From the NCBI GenBank assembly GCA_002428365.1, contig DIVW01000011.1, positions 8,543 through 72,542 on the forward strand: a DNA stretch of 64,000 nucleotides. The letters run 5' to 3'. This document shows positions 30,732 to 39,347 of this stretch, piece after piece (positions within the stretch are counted from its first letter, which is position 1; every line of letters begins with the position of its first letter). The translations under genes were made by a program, and so were the position numbers. This DNA is from Propionibacteriaceae bacterium UBA6122. Its GTDB lineage: Bacteria; Actinomycetota; Actinomycetes; Propionibacteriales; Propionibacteriaceae. The notes under the pieces are model-generated. The model searched no databases. It worked only from the letters and a program-made list of their open reading frames with translations, and had not been told where the DNA came from.

Positions 30732-31583
30732 ATGCCTGAATTCCGTCTTCTGCACGCCGGCAAGGTCCGCCGACTCTACGCCTGGCCCGATAACCGCATC
30801 TTGATGGTGGCCTCCGATGCGATCTCGGCATTCGACTTCGTCCTCGACACCCCGATTCCGGAGAAAGGGGTGGTGCTGACGCAGCTGTCGCAGTGGTGGT
30901 TCTCGCAGATCGATTTCCCCAATCATGTGGTCTCAGCTGAGGTTCCGGCCGAGTTCGCTGGTCGCGGCGTGATCGTGGAGAAGCTGGCGATGGTGCCGGT
31001 GGAGTGTGTGGCTCGCGGCTACCTGACCGGCTCAGGCTGGGTGGAGTACCAGGCCTCACGAACCGTGTGTGGCATCGAGTTGCCTGAAGGTTTGGTGGAT
31101 GGCAGCAAGTTGCCCGAGCCGATCTTCACCCCGGCGATCAAGGCGCCGATGGGTGAGCATGACGAAAACGTCGACTACGCCACCATCGTTGAACTGCACG
31201 GTGTCGACTTGGCTTCTCGGCTACGCGAAGCCACTTTGAAGATTTATGCCCAGGCCGCCGAGATGGCTGCCGAGCGGGGCATCATTTTGGCCGACACCAA
31301 GTTCGAATTCGGCCTGCGTGCCGATGGCACTCTGGTGCTGGCTGATGAGGTGCTGACCCCGGATTCGTCCCGCTTCTGGGACGCCGAGACCTGGCAGCCG
31401 GGCAAGAGCCTGCCCAGCTTCGACAAGCAATACGTGCGTGACTGGTTGGCCAAGGAATCTGGCTGGGACAAGGCCTCGGACACTCCGCCGCCGGCACTGC
31501 CGGAGGCGGTCGTCCAAGCCACTCGGGAGCGCTACTTCGAGGCCTATCGTCGCCTCGTGGGCACCGAACTCAAGCTGGGCTGA
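30732..31583 (+). CDS. purC: SAICAR synthetase
   Basis: Phosphoribosylaminoimidazole-succinocarboxamide synthase, which joins CAIR and aspartate using ATP. The 283 residues begin with FRLLHAGKVRRLYAW (the GKVR ATP loop). SAICAR signatures are VPVECVARGYLTGSGW and LADTKFEFGLRADGTLVLADEVLTPDSSRFW. The ATG at 30732 is fixed by the fold start and by a TAGGCT box 7 nt upstream; the frame reaching back to 30531 overlaps the regulator gene and is not used. Confidence 0.97.
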   Translation: MPEFRLLHAGKVRRLYAWPDNRILMVASDAISAFDFVLDTPIPEKGVVLTQLSQWWFSQIDFPNHVVSAEVPAEFAGRGVIVEKLAMVPVECVARGYLTGSGWVEYQASRTVCGIELPEGLVDGSKLPEPIFTPAIKAPMGEHDENVDYATIVELHGVDLASRLREATLKIYAQAAEMAAERGIILADTKFEFGLRADGTLVLADEVLTPDSSRFWDAETWQPGKSLPSFDKQYVRDWLAKESGWDKASDTPPPALPEAVVQATRERYFEAYRRLVGTELKLG

Positions 31584-31591
31584 AGCTGGCC

Positions 31592-31888
31592 TCAGAGTTT
31601 GCGCTGGCTCCAGGAGAACGCCAGGTTGACCCCGACGATGCCGATCCAGGCCACGACCAAGCCGGCCAGTCCAGCGGTGCCGCCAGCGATGGCGCTAATC
31701 GGAATGCCGACGGCAATTGAGGTAATCGCCAGGGCCAGGTTGCCCTTCCCGGGCTGCGAGGTCGCCATCGGCTGCGGAAGGGCAGGGGGCGGCGTCGGGA
31801 CCGGCAGGTTGGCGGGGGCTGACGCCGCTGGCGATGTCGGCGGTTGAGCCCACAGTTCGTCGTTGGTCGGCTCTTTGAAACTGCTCAT
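31592..31888 (-). CDS. Small DUF4190-like membrane protein
   Basis: A 98-residue protein with a Pro/Ala-rich N-terminal half (residues 1-48) and two hydrophobic helices separated by a short Gly-rich turn (ALAITSIAVGIPISAIAGG and LAGLVVAWIGIVGVNLAF). The build resembles DUF4190-type proteins of actinobacteria, whose role is unknown. The start is supported by TAGCCT 6 nt upstream. It is convergent with purC, 8 nt apart. Confidence 0.72.
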   Translation of the reverse strand: MSSFKEPTNDELWAQPPTSPAASAPANLPVPTPPPALPQPMATSQPGKGNLALAITSIAVGIPISAIAGGTAGLAGLVVAWIGIVGVNLAFSWSQRKL

Positions 31889-31894
31889 GGAGTC

Positions 31895-31900
31895 AGGCTA
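31895..31900 (-). promoter_or_regulatory. Leaderless-type -10 box of the gene at 31888
   Basis: TAGCCT on the minus strand, 6 nt before the ATG. Confidence 0.45.
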
Positions 31901-31955
31901 CTAGCCCGCAGGCTGCCAGGCCGGGGTAGCGTGGGCCTCTACTGCTGGGAGAAAC

Positions 31956-32951
31956 ATGATCAAAAAGCTGCCTACGGCAATGGCGATCTGGGTGGCGGTG
32001 GCTGCCTTGGGTCTGACGGCGTGCGCCCCGGCTTCACCAGTGGCGCCACCGGCCTCAGCGGCCACCTCGGAGGCCACCGGCAAAGCTAGCGCCGACGCTA
32101 CGGGGGCGGTCAGCCAGGAGACGACCTTCGCTGTGATCGGTGATTACGGCAAGAAGAACAGCCATGAAGCTGCGGTCGCGCGCTTGGTCGCCAAGTGGAA
32201 GCCCGCCTACATCCTCGCCACCGGCGATGACTACTACGCCTCCGCTGGTGGCAGCGGGAGCAAGCGATACGACCGATCGACCGGCGCCTACTACTGCAAG
32301 TGGTTGGCCGATGTGACTACCACCGGGACTAAGTGCCCAGTCGGGCGAGCAGCCGTAAACGCCTTCTTTCCAGCGCTGGGCAACCACGACTACAGCGACG
32401 CCAAGCCGGGGCCGTCGACCTACCTGCGCTACTTCCGCCTACCTGGCGCCGGGTTAGTCAACAGCTCCGGAAATGAGCGGTACTACGACTACGTCCAAGG
32501 CCCGGTCCACTTCTTCGTCCTCAACTCCAACTCCCAGGAGCCGGACGGCACCAGCAGCACTTCGCGACAGGCGGCGTGGCTGAAAGCCCAACTCGCCAAA
32601 TCAACGTCGGCGTGGAATGTCGTCTACGACCACCATCCGCCCTATTCCTCCGACCGCGATCACGGCTCGACCAAGAAGATGCGCTGGCCGTTTGCGAAGT
32701 GGGGAGCCGACGTGGTCCTCTCGGGGCACTCCCACACCTATGAGCGGGTGCTGCGCGGTGGCGTGGTCTACTTCGTCAACGGGCTCGGCGGTGCGTCGCG
32801 CTACTCGTTTGGCAAGAAACTGGCTGGCAGCGCCGTTCGGTATGCCGCCAACTGGGGCGCGCAGAAGGTGACCGTCAGCGAGACGAAGCTGCGTTTCGAG
32901 TTCTACTCCGTCTCCGGCAAGCGAATCGACAGTTACACCTTGAAGCGCTGA
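31956..32951 (+). CDS. Lipoprotein metallophosphoesterase (purple-acid-phosphatase type)
   Basis: A 331-residue surface phosphoesterase. The lipobox LGLTAC puts the lipidated Cys at residue 23. Metal-binding motifs appear in order: VIGDYGKKN, ATGDDYY, ALGNHDYSD, VVYDHHPPYSS and GHSHTYER, the set of calcineurin-like/purple acid phosphatases. It should release phosphate from organic esters outside the membrane; substrate unknown. GGGAG nine nt before the ATG is the ribosome-binding site, with a TAGCGT box further up. It stands alone between divergent and convergent neighbours. Confidence 0.92.
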   Translation: MIKKLPTAMAIWVAVAALGLTACAPASPVAPPASAATSEATGKASADATGAVSQETTFAVIGDYGKKNSHEAAVARLVAKWKPAYILATGDDYYASAGGSGSKRYDRSTGAYYCKWLADVTTTGTKCPVGRAAVNAFFPALGNHDYSDAKPGPSTYLRYFRLPGAGLVNSSGNERYYDYVQGPVHFFVLNSNSQEPDGTSSTSRQAAWLKAQLAKSTSAWNVVYDHHPPYSSDRDHGSTKKMRWPFAKWGADVVLSGHSHTYERVLRGGVVYFVNGLGGASRYSFGKKLAGSAVRYAANWGAQKVTVSETKLRFEFYSVSGKRIDSYTLKR

Positions 32952-32961
32952 CCGACGGCGC

Positions 32962-35900
32962 TCAGCCCACCCAGGCCCTGGCATTGCGGAACATTCGCAA
33001 CCACGGGCTTGGCTCGGCTACCGGGGCGGAAGTCCACGACAGTTGAGCGTTGCGGTGGACGCGCTCGGGGTGCGGCATCATCGCGGTGAAGCGGCCGTCG
33101 CCGGTGGTGACGGCAGTGAGGCCGTCCGGGGAACCGTTTGGGTTGGCCGGGTAGGTGGTTGCCGGGTTGCCGGCGGCGTCGATAAAGCGCACGGAGCGCA
33201 CCACGGCGCTCTGGTCGCCGCGGACGGAGAAGTCAGCGAAGCCCTCACCGTGGGCGACCGCCACCGGGAGCCGACTGCCAGCCATGTCGGCGAAGAAGAT
33301 CGACGGTGATTCCAGCACCTCCACCTGGGAAAGCCGGCCCTCGAACTGCTCAGACCGGTTGCGGGTGAATCGCGGCCAGGCTTCGGCGCCGGGAATGATG
33401 TCGGCCAGCGCGGCGAACATCTGGCAGCCGTTGCAGATGCCCAAGCCGAAAGTGTCTTCGCGGGCGAAGAAGGCCGAAAAGGATTCGGTCAGGGCTGGGT
33501 TGAACAGGATCGAGCGGGCCCAACCTTCGCCGGCGCCGAGGGTGTCGCCATAGGAGAAGCCGCCCCCAGCCACCAAGCCGACCGCGTCGGCCAGATCAAA
33601 GCGCCCCGATTGCAGGTCGGTCATGTGGACGTCGTAGGCGTCAAAGCCAGCCTGGGCGAAGGCATAGGCCGTCTCGACGTGGCTGTTGACGCCCTGCTCG
33701 CGCAGGATCGCCACCTTTGGCCGGGCGCCGTTGGCAAGGTAGGGCGCGGCAATGTCGTGGGTCGGGTCGAAAGTGGGCGCGACCACGAGACCGGGGGTGT
33801 CCGCACCGAAGGCGGCGTGCTCTTCGTCGGCGCATTCGGGGTTGTCGCGCAGGGCGGCGATTCGCCAGGAGACCTCATCCCAGGCTTGGGCCAGGTCACG
33901 CAGGTCTTCGTCCAGCAGCCCGGCAACCCGAACCCGGCGGCCTTCGACCGTCCGCCCGACTACCGAGCTGAGCTCGCCCAAACCGTGGGCGGCGAGCACC
34001 GCCAGGACGCGCTCGGCGTCGGCAACAGCCACCCCAAGGACGACCCCGAGCTCCTCGGTAAACAGTGCCGGGATGCTCGCCACGTCGAGCTCCACCCCGG
34101 TGGCCCCAGCGAAAGCCATCTCGGTGGCCGCCGCCCAAAGACCGCCGTCGGAGCGGTCGTGGTAGGCGGTGACCAGGTGTTCGGTGCGCAGTTGGGTAAG
34201 CGCTCCAGCTAGGGCCACCAGCCGGCCCGGGTCGTCCAGGTCGGGCACTACATCGCCGAACTGGTTGGTCACCTGGGCCAACATCGAGCCGCCGAGCCGG
34301 TTCTGCCCAGCGCCCAAGTCAACCAACACCAGCGCCGAACCGGCGGCCAGCTGGGGGGTCCAGGTGTCGGCCACGGAATCCAGGGACGCGAAAGCCGAGA
34401 CCACCAGCGAAACCGGTGAAGTCACCTGCTTGGCGACGCCAGTAGCGTCGGTCCAGCGGGTGCGCATCGAGAGGGAATCTTTGCCCACCGGCACCGAAAT
34501 GCCCAGCGCTGGGCAGAGCTCCATCGCCACCGCAGCGACCGTGTCATAGAGGGCGGCATCTTCGCCGGGCTCGCCACAGGCGGCCATCCAGTTGCACGAC
34601 AGCTTCACCCTGTTTAGCGTCACCGGCGCAGCCAGCAGGTTTGTGATCGCTTCGCCGACCGCCATCCGGCCCGAAGCCGGTGCGTCCACGCTGGCCAGCG
34701 GCATCCGCTCGCCGGAGGCCATCGCCTGCCCGGCCAATCCGGTGTAATCGCTCAGGGTCACTGCCACGTCGGCCACTGGCACCTGCCAGGGCCCGACCAT
34801 TTGGTCGCGGTGATTCAGGCCGCCCACCGACCGATCGCCGATGGTGATCAGGAACCGCTTTGACGCCACGCTCGGATGCCGCAGCACGGCGTAGGCGGCC
34901 TCGCGGACGTCCAGGTCCTCCAGGTTCAGCGGCGGCGCACTCCAGGTGACGTGGCTGACTTCGCGGCACATTTTCGGCGGTTTGCCGAGCAGCACCTCCA
35001 TTGGCATGTCGATCGGCCGGTCATCGGCCATGCCGTCGATGCTGGTCGGCGCCAAGACCAACTGGCCATCGTCCTGGGCAACGCCGACCACGGCGAAGGG
35101 GCAGCGCTCGCGCTCGCACAGGGCGGCGAAGCGGGGCAGGGATTCCGGGGCGATGGCCAGCACGTAGCGCTCCTGGCTCTCGTTGCACCAGATCTCCTTG
35201 GGGGCCAGGCCGGATTCCTCAACCGGCACCGCCGAGAGGTCGAAGCGGGCGCCGAGGCCAGCGCCGTCCACCAATTCGGGGAAGGCGTTGGAGAGCCCAC
35301 CGGCACCCACGTCGTGGATGGACAGAATCGGGTTGTCCTCGCCGGAGTTGCAGCAGTGGTTGATGACCTCTTGGGCGCGGCGCTGGATCTCGGGGTTGCC
35401 GCGCTGGACCGAATCGAAGTCGAGTTCGGCCGCGTTCGCGCCTGCGGCCATGGACGAGGCCGCGCCGCCGCCCATGCCGATGCGCATGCCCGGCCCGCCG
35501 AGTTGAATCAGCAGGGTGCCGGCCGGGTAGGCGATCTTGTGGGTTTGGCTAGCGCTGATGGCGCCCAAACCGCCGGCGCTCATGATCGGCTTGTGGTAGC
35601 CGCGGCGCACGCCGTCCACGGTCTGTTCGTACACCCGGAAGAAGCCGCCCAGGCCCGGACGGCCAAACTCGTTGTTGAAGGCGGCGGCGCCGAGCGGGCC
35701 GGTGGTCATGATTTCCAGCGGGGCAGCGATGTGGGCGGGGGCGCCGTAGGTCTCGCGTTCCCACGGCTCATCGGTGCCGGGCAGGTGCAGGTTGGAGACT
35801 GCGAAACCGGTCAGGCCCGCTTTGGGGGCCGAACCTCGCCCGGTGGCACCTTCGTCGCGGATCTCGCCGCCGGCACCGGTGGCTGCACCGGGGAAGGGGC

Positions 35901-36840
35901 TGATCGCGGTCGGGTGGTTGTGAGTTTCCACCTTCATCAAAACGTGGGCCACCTCAGGGCGGGCGGTGTAGCGGCTGGGGCCGTCCGCGGATTCGGGGGC
36001 CCAGCGGGTGATTTCGCCGCCCTCCATGATTGAGGAGTTGTCGGAGTAGGCCACCACGGTGCCAGCGCCGGAGACGGCCTCGGTGTAGCGGATCATTGCG
36101 AACAACGAGGAGTCTTTGGCTTCGCCGTCGACGACAAACTCGGCGTTGAAGATCTTGTGCCGACAGTGTTCGGAGTTGGCCTGGGCGAACATCATCAGTT
36201 CGGTGTCGGTGGGGTTGCGGTCGAGCCCGGTGAAGGCGTCGACCAAGTAGTCGATTTCGTCGTCAGACAGCGCCAGGCCGAAGCTGATGTTGGCCTCGGT
36301 GATCGCCGTCCGGCCGCGACCGAGGACGTCGACGTGGGCCATCGGTTCGGCGACGCGTTCGTTGAACAGGGCCGCTGAGGCCGGGACGGTGGCGAAGACC
36401 GATTCGGTCATCCGGTCGTGCAGCAGCACGGCGCAGGCCGCCCACTCTGCTTCAGTGAGCGGTGCGGCGCTGGCCAGGGTGTATTCGGTGACCCGCTCAA
36501 CCCGGCGGATCGGCACCCCGCAGCTGTGTGCGATGTCGGTGGCCTTGGACGCCCACGGCGACAGGGTGCCCAAGCGGGGGGCGACGATGATGGTGGCCGT
36601 GTGCGCCCCAGTGGCGGACGTGCCAGCAGCTGGGCCGTAGGTGAGTAGGCGGCCGACGGTTTCGGTGGTGGCCGCGTCGAGCTGATCGGAACTGGCCACC
36701 CAATGCCAATACCGGGCCGAGACTGCGCTGACGCCGGGCACTGCGGCGCTGAGTCGTTTCACCAGGGCGGTGGTGCGGAACGGCGATAGGGCATTGCCGC
36801 CCCCAAAACTGGTCAGTACGAACGCGTGCGACGCAGGCAA
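32962..36840 (-). CDS. purL: Phosphoribosylformylglycinamidine synthase, single chain
   Basis: Makes FGAM from FGAR, glutamine and ATP. At 1292 residues this is the large one-chain form like E. coli PurL: N-terminal domain, two AIR-synthase-like halves (NSEHCRHKIFNAEF, KVETHNHPTAISPFPGAATG) and a C-terminal glutaminase with Cys in LGICNGCQMFA and His/Glu in MMPHPERV. Most actinobacteria carry split PurS, PurQ and PurL. The start is TTG at 36840, supported by GAAAGG 6 nt upstream (36847-36852). It is transcribed opposite to purC and purF. Confidence 0.97.
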   Translation of the reverse strand: MPASHAFVLTSFGGGNALSPFRTTALVKRLSAAVPGVSAVSARYWHWVASSDQLDAATTETVGRLLTYGPAAGTSATGAHTATIIVAPRLGTLSPWASKATDIAHSCGVPIRRVERVTEYTLASAAPLTEAEWAACAVLLHDRMTESVFATVPASAALFNERVAEPMAHVDVLGRGRTAITEANISFGLALSDDEIDYLVDAFTGLDRNPTDTELMMFAQANSEHCRHKIFNAEFVVDGEAKDSSLFAMIRYTEAVSGAGTVVAYSDNSSIMEGGEITRWAPESADGPSRYTARPEVAHVLMKVETHNHPTAISPFPGAATGAGGEIRDEGATGRGSAPKAGLTGFAVSNLHLPGTDEPWERETYGAPAHIAAPLEIMTTGPLGAAAFNNEFGRPGLGGFFRVYEQTVDGVRRGYHKPIMSAGGLGAISASQTHKIAYPAGTLLIQLGGPGMRIGMGGGAASSMAAGANAAELDFDSVQRGNPEIQRRAQEVINHCCNSGEDNPILSIHDVGAGGLSNAFPELVDGAGLGARFDLSAVPVEESGLAPKEIWCNESQERYVLAIAPESLPRFAALCERERCPFAVVGVAQDDGQLVLAPTSIDGMADDRPIDMPMEVLLGKPPKMCREVSHVTWSAPPLNLEDLDVREAAYAVLRHPSVASKRFLITIGDRSVGGLNHRDQMVGPWQVPVADVAVTLSDYTGLAGQAMASGERMPLASVDAPASGRMAVGEAITNLLAAPVTLNRVKLSCNWMAACGEPGEDAALYDTVAAVAMELCPALGISVPVGKDSLSMRTRWTDATGVAKQVTSPVSLVVSAFASLDSVADTWTPQLAAGSALVLVDLGAGQNRLGGSMLAQVTNQFGDVVPDLDDPGRLVALAGALTQLRTEHLVTAYHDRSDGGLWAAATEMAFAGATGVELDVASIPALFTEELGVVLGVAVADAERVLAVLAAHGLGELSSVVGRTVEGRRVRVAGLLDEDLRDLAQAWDEVSWRIAALRDNPECADEEHAAFGADTPGLVVAPTFDPTHDIAAPYLANGARPKVAILREQGVNSHVETAYAFAQAGFDAYDVHMTDLQSGRFDLADAVGLVAGGGFSYGDTLGAGEGWARSILFNPALTESFSAFFAREDTFGLGICNGCQMFAALADIIPGAEAWPRFTRNRSEQFEGRLSQVEVLESPSIFFADMAGSRLPVAVAHGEGFADFSVRGDQSAVVRSVRFIDAAGNPATTYPANPNGSPDGLTAVTTGDGRFTAMMPHPERVHRNAQLSWTSAPVAEPSPWLRMFRNARAWVG

Positions 36841-36846
36841 GGGGAG

Positions 36847-36852
36847 CCTTTC
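36847..36852 (-). promoter_or_regulatory. Ribosome-binding site fixing the purL TTG start
   Basis: GAAAGG on the minus strand, 6 nt before the TTG at 36840; no ATG or GTG fits as well. Confidence 0.6.
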
Positions 36853-36909
36853 GAATCAGCTGGGATGGGCAGCGCCACAAGGTTATCGCGCAATCCGGGT
36901 CGGCTCGGT

Positions 36910-38283
36910 TCAGCCCGTCGGGGGTGGTTTGGGTGGTGGCTCGTCTTGGTCGTGTTGCCATTGGGCTTGGTCGTAGGGGGTGTGGTTGGGGTTGTGCCCG
37001 TGGTGGGTGGTGCCGTTGGGGCCGGTTCGGTATTGGTTTCCGGCTGGGCTGTGCCAGTGGAAGATGCCGGGGGCGGGTTGGTGGAGGTGCCAGTGGCCGT
37101 GGGTTTTGGCCCGGTGGGCTTTGCGGGTGAGTGGGCCGAGGTTGTTGGCCCGGGTTTGGTTGGGTTTGCCAGCGACGAAGGGTTTGGTGTGGTCGAGGTC
37201 TTTGTTGCGGGCGGGGCGGGCGGAGTGGGGGAACACTTCGGTTCGGTCGCGCAGGATGACTTGGTTGCGGATTCGGGCCGGGATTTCGTAGCTGTCGACG
37301 GCGTGGGTGGCGAAGGGTTGGATCACTGGGGTGAGGCGGACCCTGGTGTTACCCAGCAGGAGTTTGAGCATGGCGGCTGGGATCGCGCCGACCCCTTCAA
37401 CGCGGGCGGTGCCTCGTCCGGTGAGCAGGGTTTCTTCGGCGACATGGACATAGACGGTTGCTTTGGGCAGGAGGCGCTGATCGGTGGCGCGTATCTTTGG
37501 ACCCTTCGACGAGCTCAGGGAACTTGGCGGGTCGCTGATTGCTTCGGTCAACAGGAGTTGGGCTCGGGCTGGGGTGGCGAGGATGCCGACTGCTTTGGCT
37601 CGCCGGATCTCTTTGGGGTCGAGGTCGCCTTGGGTGCCGAGGATGTCGGCGATGCGGTCAACAGCGGCGTCGAAGAAGATCGCATCAGCGGTATCGACGC
37701 GGGCTTCGACATAGGCCACGGTGGGGTCATCGGTGGGGTGTTTACGGACGTAGCGCTGGGTGCGGGCCTGCTCGGCCAAAGCGGTCACTTTGTCGGTGGC
37801 GATGATGGTGATCAAGCCACGGGCCAAGCGCAGCACCCGTGCCCAGGGCAGGGTGGCGATCTTGGGCGCCAACTCGGCATCCAGGGCTCGGGCCTGGTCA
37901 AGGGACAGGTCGTAGCGGGCGACCTCGACCGCTAACTGGCAGGCCCGAAACACCGGGATATGTCCTTTGGTGGTTTGGAACCACAGGTGCGGATGGCGGG
38001 CTTTCAAGTTCACGACATCACGGATCAGCCAGGTCGCCGCCGCTACCGAAATGCCCTTCAACGCCGCGACTTCTAAGGGCAGGAACTCATCAACCAGCGC
38101 GGTACCGTCCGCGCCGATCCGGATCGGCCGAGAACCAACCACATCAAACTGAGCATCTTCGGGCCAAGCGTTCTCCGCAGCCAGATCAGCGATCGCGACC
38201 GCTTCATCGATTTCGGCCTGGGTGCGGGCAGCAATAGCGGCGCGCAACCGCTGCGCAGCACCAACCCCCGATGACTCGAACAT
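36910..38283 (-). CDS. DUF222 / 13E12-type HNH endonuclease-like protein
   Basis: A 457-residue protein of the DUF222-HNH (13E12 repeat) family. The N-terminal 300 residues are helical DUF222. The C-terminal HNH part reads RDRTEVFPHSARPARNKDLDHTKPF...NLGPLTRKAHRAKTH, with the DLDH and NLGPL signatures but without the Cys pairs seen in many homologues. The tail is His/Pro/Asn-rich. The ATG at 38283 is chosen because TAGAAT lies 7 nt before it and a LexA-type site overlaps it; a GTG at 38313 is the alternative. A dispersed repeat in its middle adds SLSSSKG. Confidence 0.87.
   Translation of the reverse strand: MFESSGVGAAQRLRAAIAARTQAEIDEAVAIADLAAENAWPEDAQFDVVGSRPIRIGADGTALVDEFLPLEVAALKGISVAAATWLIRDVVNLKARHPHLWFQTTKGHIPVFRACQLAVEVARYDLSLDQARALDAELAPKIATLPWARVLRLARGLITIIATDKVTALAEQARTQRYVRKHPTDDPTVAYVEARVDTADAIFFDAAVDRIADILGTQGDLDPKEIRRAKAVGILATPARAQLLLTEAISDPPSSLSSSKGPKIRATDQRLLPKATVYVHVAEETLLTGRGTARVEGVGAIPAAMLKLLLGNTRVRLTPVIQPFATHAVDSYEIPARIRNQVILRDRTEVFPHSARPARNKDLDHTKPFVAGKPNQTRANNLGPLTRKAHRAKTHGHWHLHQPAPGIFHWHSPAGNQYRTGPNGTTHHGHNPNHTPYDQAQWQHDQDEPPPKPPPTG
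37502..37520 (+). repeat. Dispersed short repeat, copy 3 (in DUF222 gene)
   Basis: CCCTTCGACGAGCTCAGGG. It is antisense to the gene and translated as SLSSSKG. Confidence 0.7.
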
Positions 38284-38291
38284 GTGTTCTA
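38276..38291. promoter_or_regulatory. Probable LexA (SOS) box over the DUF222 start codon
   Basis: TAGAACACATGTTCGA on the minus strand matches the actinobacterial LexA consensus TCGAAC-N4-GTTCGA in 11 of 12 defined bases. It covers the spacer between the -10 box and the ATG as well as the ATG itself. 13E12 family genes of M. tuberculosis are known LexA targets. Confidence 0.65.
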
Positions 38292-38296
38292 TTCTA
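38291..38296 (-). promoter_or_regulatory. Leaderless-type -10 box of the DUF222 gene
   Basis: TAGAAT on the minus strand, 7 nt before the ATG at 38283, overlapping the SOS-like box by one base. Confidence 0.55.
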
Positions 38297-38335
38297 AACC
38301 AGCCCACTGACACTCCCCAACGGGCAACCCATCGA

Positions 38336-38376
38336 CCCTTCGACTGGCTCAGGGCAGGCCAAGCTCAGGGAACTGG
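38336..38376 (+). repeat. Dispersed short repeat, copy 4 plus a partial copy
   Basis: CCCTTCGACTGGCTCAGGG (38336-38354) followed by a half copy AAGCTCAGGGAACTGG (38361-38376). Intergenic, between the DUF222 gene and the kinase gene. Confidence 0.7.
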
Positions 38377-38419
38377 CCGGTGCCAACTAAGGGCCGGAAG
38401 TGAAGCGAGCCGGGAACGC

Positions 38420-39334
38420 TCAACACTCAGCGACCGCCACCAACTTCAACAGGGGGCTATCGGGGGCCAGCGATGCGGCCAGTGCCGCGCCGTCCAGGGA
38501 GGTGCCAGCGGGTGGGGTCAGCTCAAGGCCGTGCCAATGCAGGCGCAGGTAGGCCACGAAACGGTTCCGGATGCGGGGCGAATCGAGCACCTTGCCCAGC
38601 GCGCAGACCGCCGGGGGTTGCTCGCCCATCAACCCAACCCGGCGCAGGCCGGTGATGACGCTGTCGGAGAGCTCGGCGGCCGCCTCGGCCAAAATCTGCC
38701 CGGCCACCGCGTCCCCCTCGGCGGCAGCTTGATCAACCCGAAGCGAGAAAGCCGCTACCCGGCTCACCCAGCGAGGATCGCTTTGCAGTTCGATGTAGGC
38801 AGTCTCAGGGTGCTCGAACTCGGCCCGCAGTCGATCCAATAGGTCGGTGGCCTGGCCGCGGCCGTCGTAATAGCGCATGGCCGCGTTTAGCCCGGCCCGA
38901 CCGATCCAATAGCCGCTGCCAGCATCGCCGAGCAGATAGCCCCAGCCGTCCACCCGGGCGATCTCGGAGGCTCCCACCGCCAAAGTGACGACTCCGGTGC
39001 CCACCGCGATCACCGCACCGGGGTGATCGCCAAGCGCACCGAGATAGCTGGTGGTGGCGTCGTGGGCCACCGCGACTTTCCTTACCCCGAGGTGGCTCAG
39101 CAAGCCCAGTAGCTCGCCAGCTTCGGGAGTGGTCAAACCGCTGCTACCCACCCCGACAACAGTTGGTCGCAACTCATGTGTTTGGACGAAATCAGTGATG
39201 ACCGCAGCCAACTGCGGCATCAATGGTTCCGCGGTGATGATGCCCGCGGTCGCGGCCTCAGCAACCACGGCGGGATCAGTGCAGCGTAACCGGATGCCGC
39301 TCTGGCCAGCATCTACAGCGATCAGGCCCGTCAT
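38420..39334 (-). CDS. BadF/BadG-type sugar kinase (N-acetylglucosamine kinase-like)
   Basis: A 304-residue ASKHA-fold ATPase. Phosphate-1 loop is LIAVDAGQSGIRLRC, the adenosine-side Gly motifs VIAVGTGVVTLAV and GWGYLLGDAGSGYWIGRAGLNAAMRYYDGRG, the last being the signature of N-acetylglucosamine kinase-like members of the BadF/BadG/BcrA/BcrD family. It probably phosphorylates an amino sugar, such as recycled GlcNAc; the substrate is not proven by sequence. It has its own leaderless promoter and is not in an operon with the pab gene, which lies upstream on the same strand 10 nt away from its start. Confidence 0.88.
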   Translation of the reverse strand: MTGLIAVDAGQSGIRLRCTDPAVVAEAATAGIITAEPLMPQLAAVITDFVQTHELRPTVVGVGSSGLTTPEAGELLGLLSHLGVRKVAVAHDATTSYLGALGDHPGAVIAVGTGVVTLAVGASEIARVDGWGYLLGDAGSGYWIGRAGLNAAMRYYDGRGQATDLLDRLRAEFEHPETAYIELQSDPRWVSRVAAFSLRVDQAAAEGDAVAGQILAEAAAELSDSVITGLRRVGLMGEQPPAVCALGKVLDSPRIRNRFVAYLRLHWHGLELTPPAGTSLDGAALAASLAPDSPLLKLVAVAEC

Positions 39335-39341
39335 GGTTGCC

Positions 39342-39347
39342 AGCCTA
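39342..39347 (-). promoter_or_regulatory. Leaderless-type -10 box of the BadF-type kinase
   Basis: TAGGCT on the minus strand, 7 nt before the ATG, overlapping the end of the pabB-pabC gene. Confidence 0.5.

Noticed and set aside
36910..38283. Homing endonuclease or intein inside a host gene
   Set aside because: The HNH protein is a free-standing DUF222 gene with its own promoter and does not interrupt another gene.
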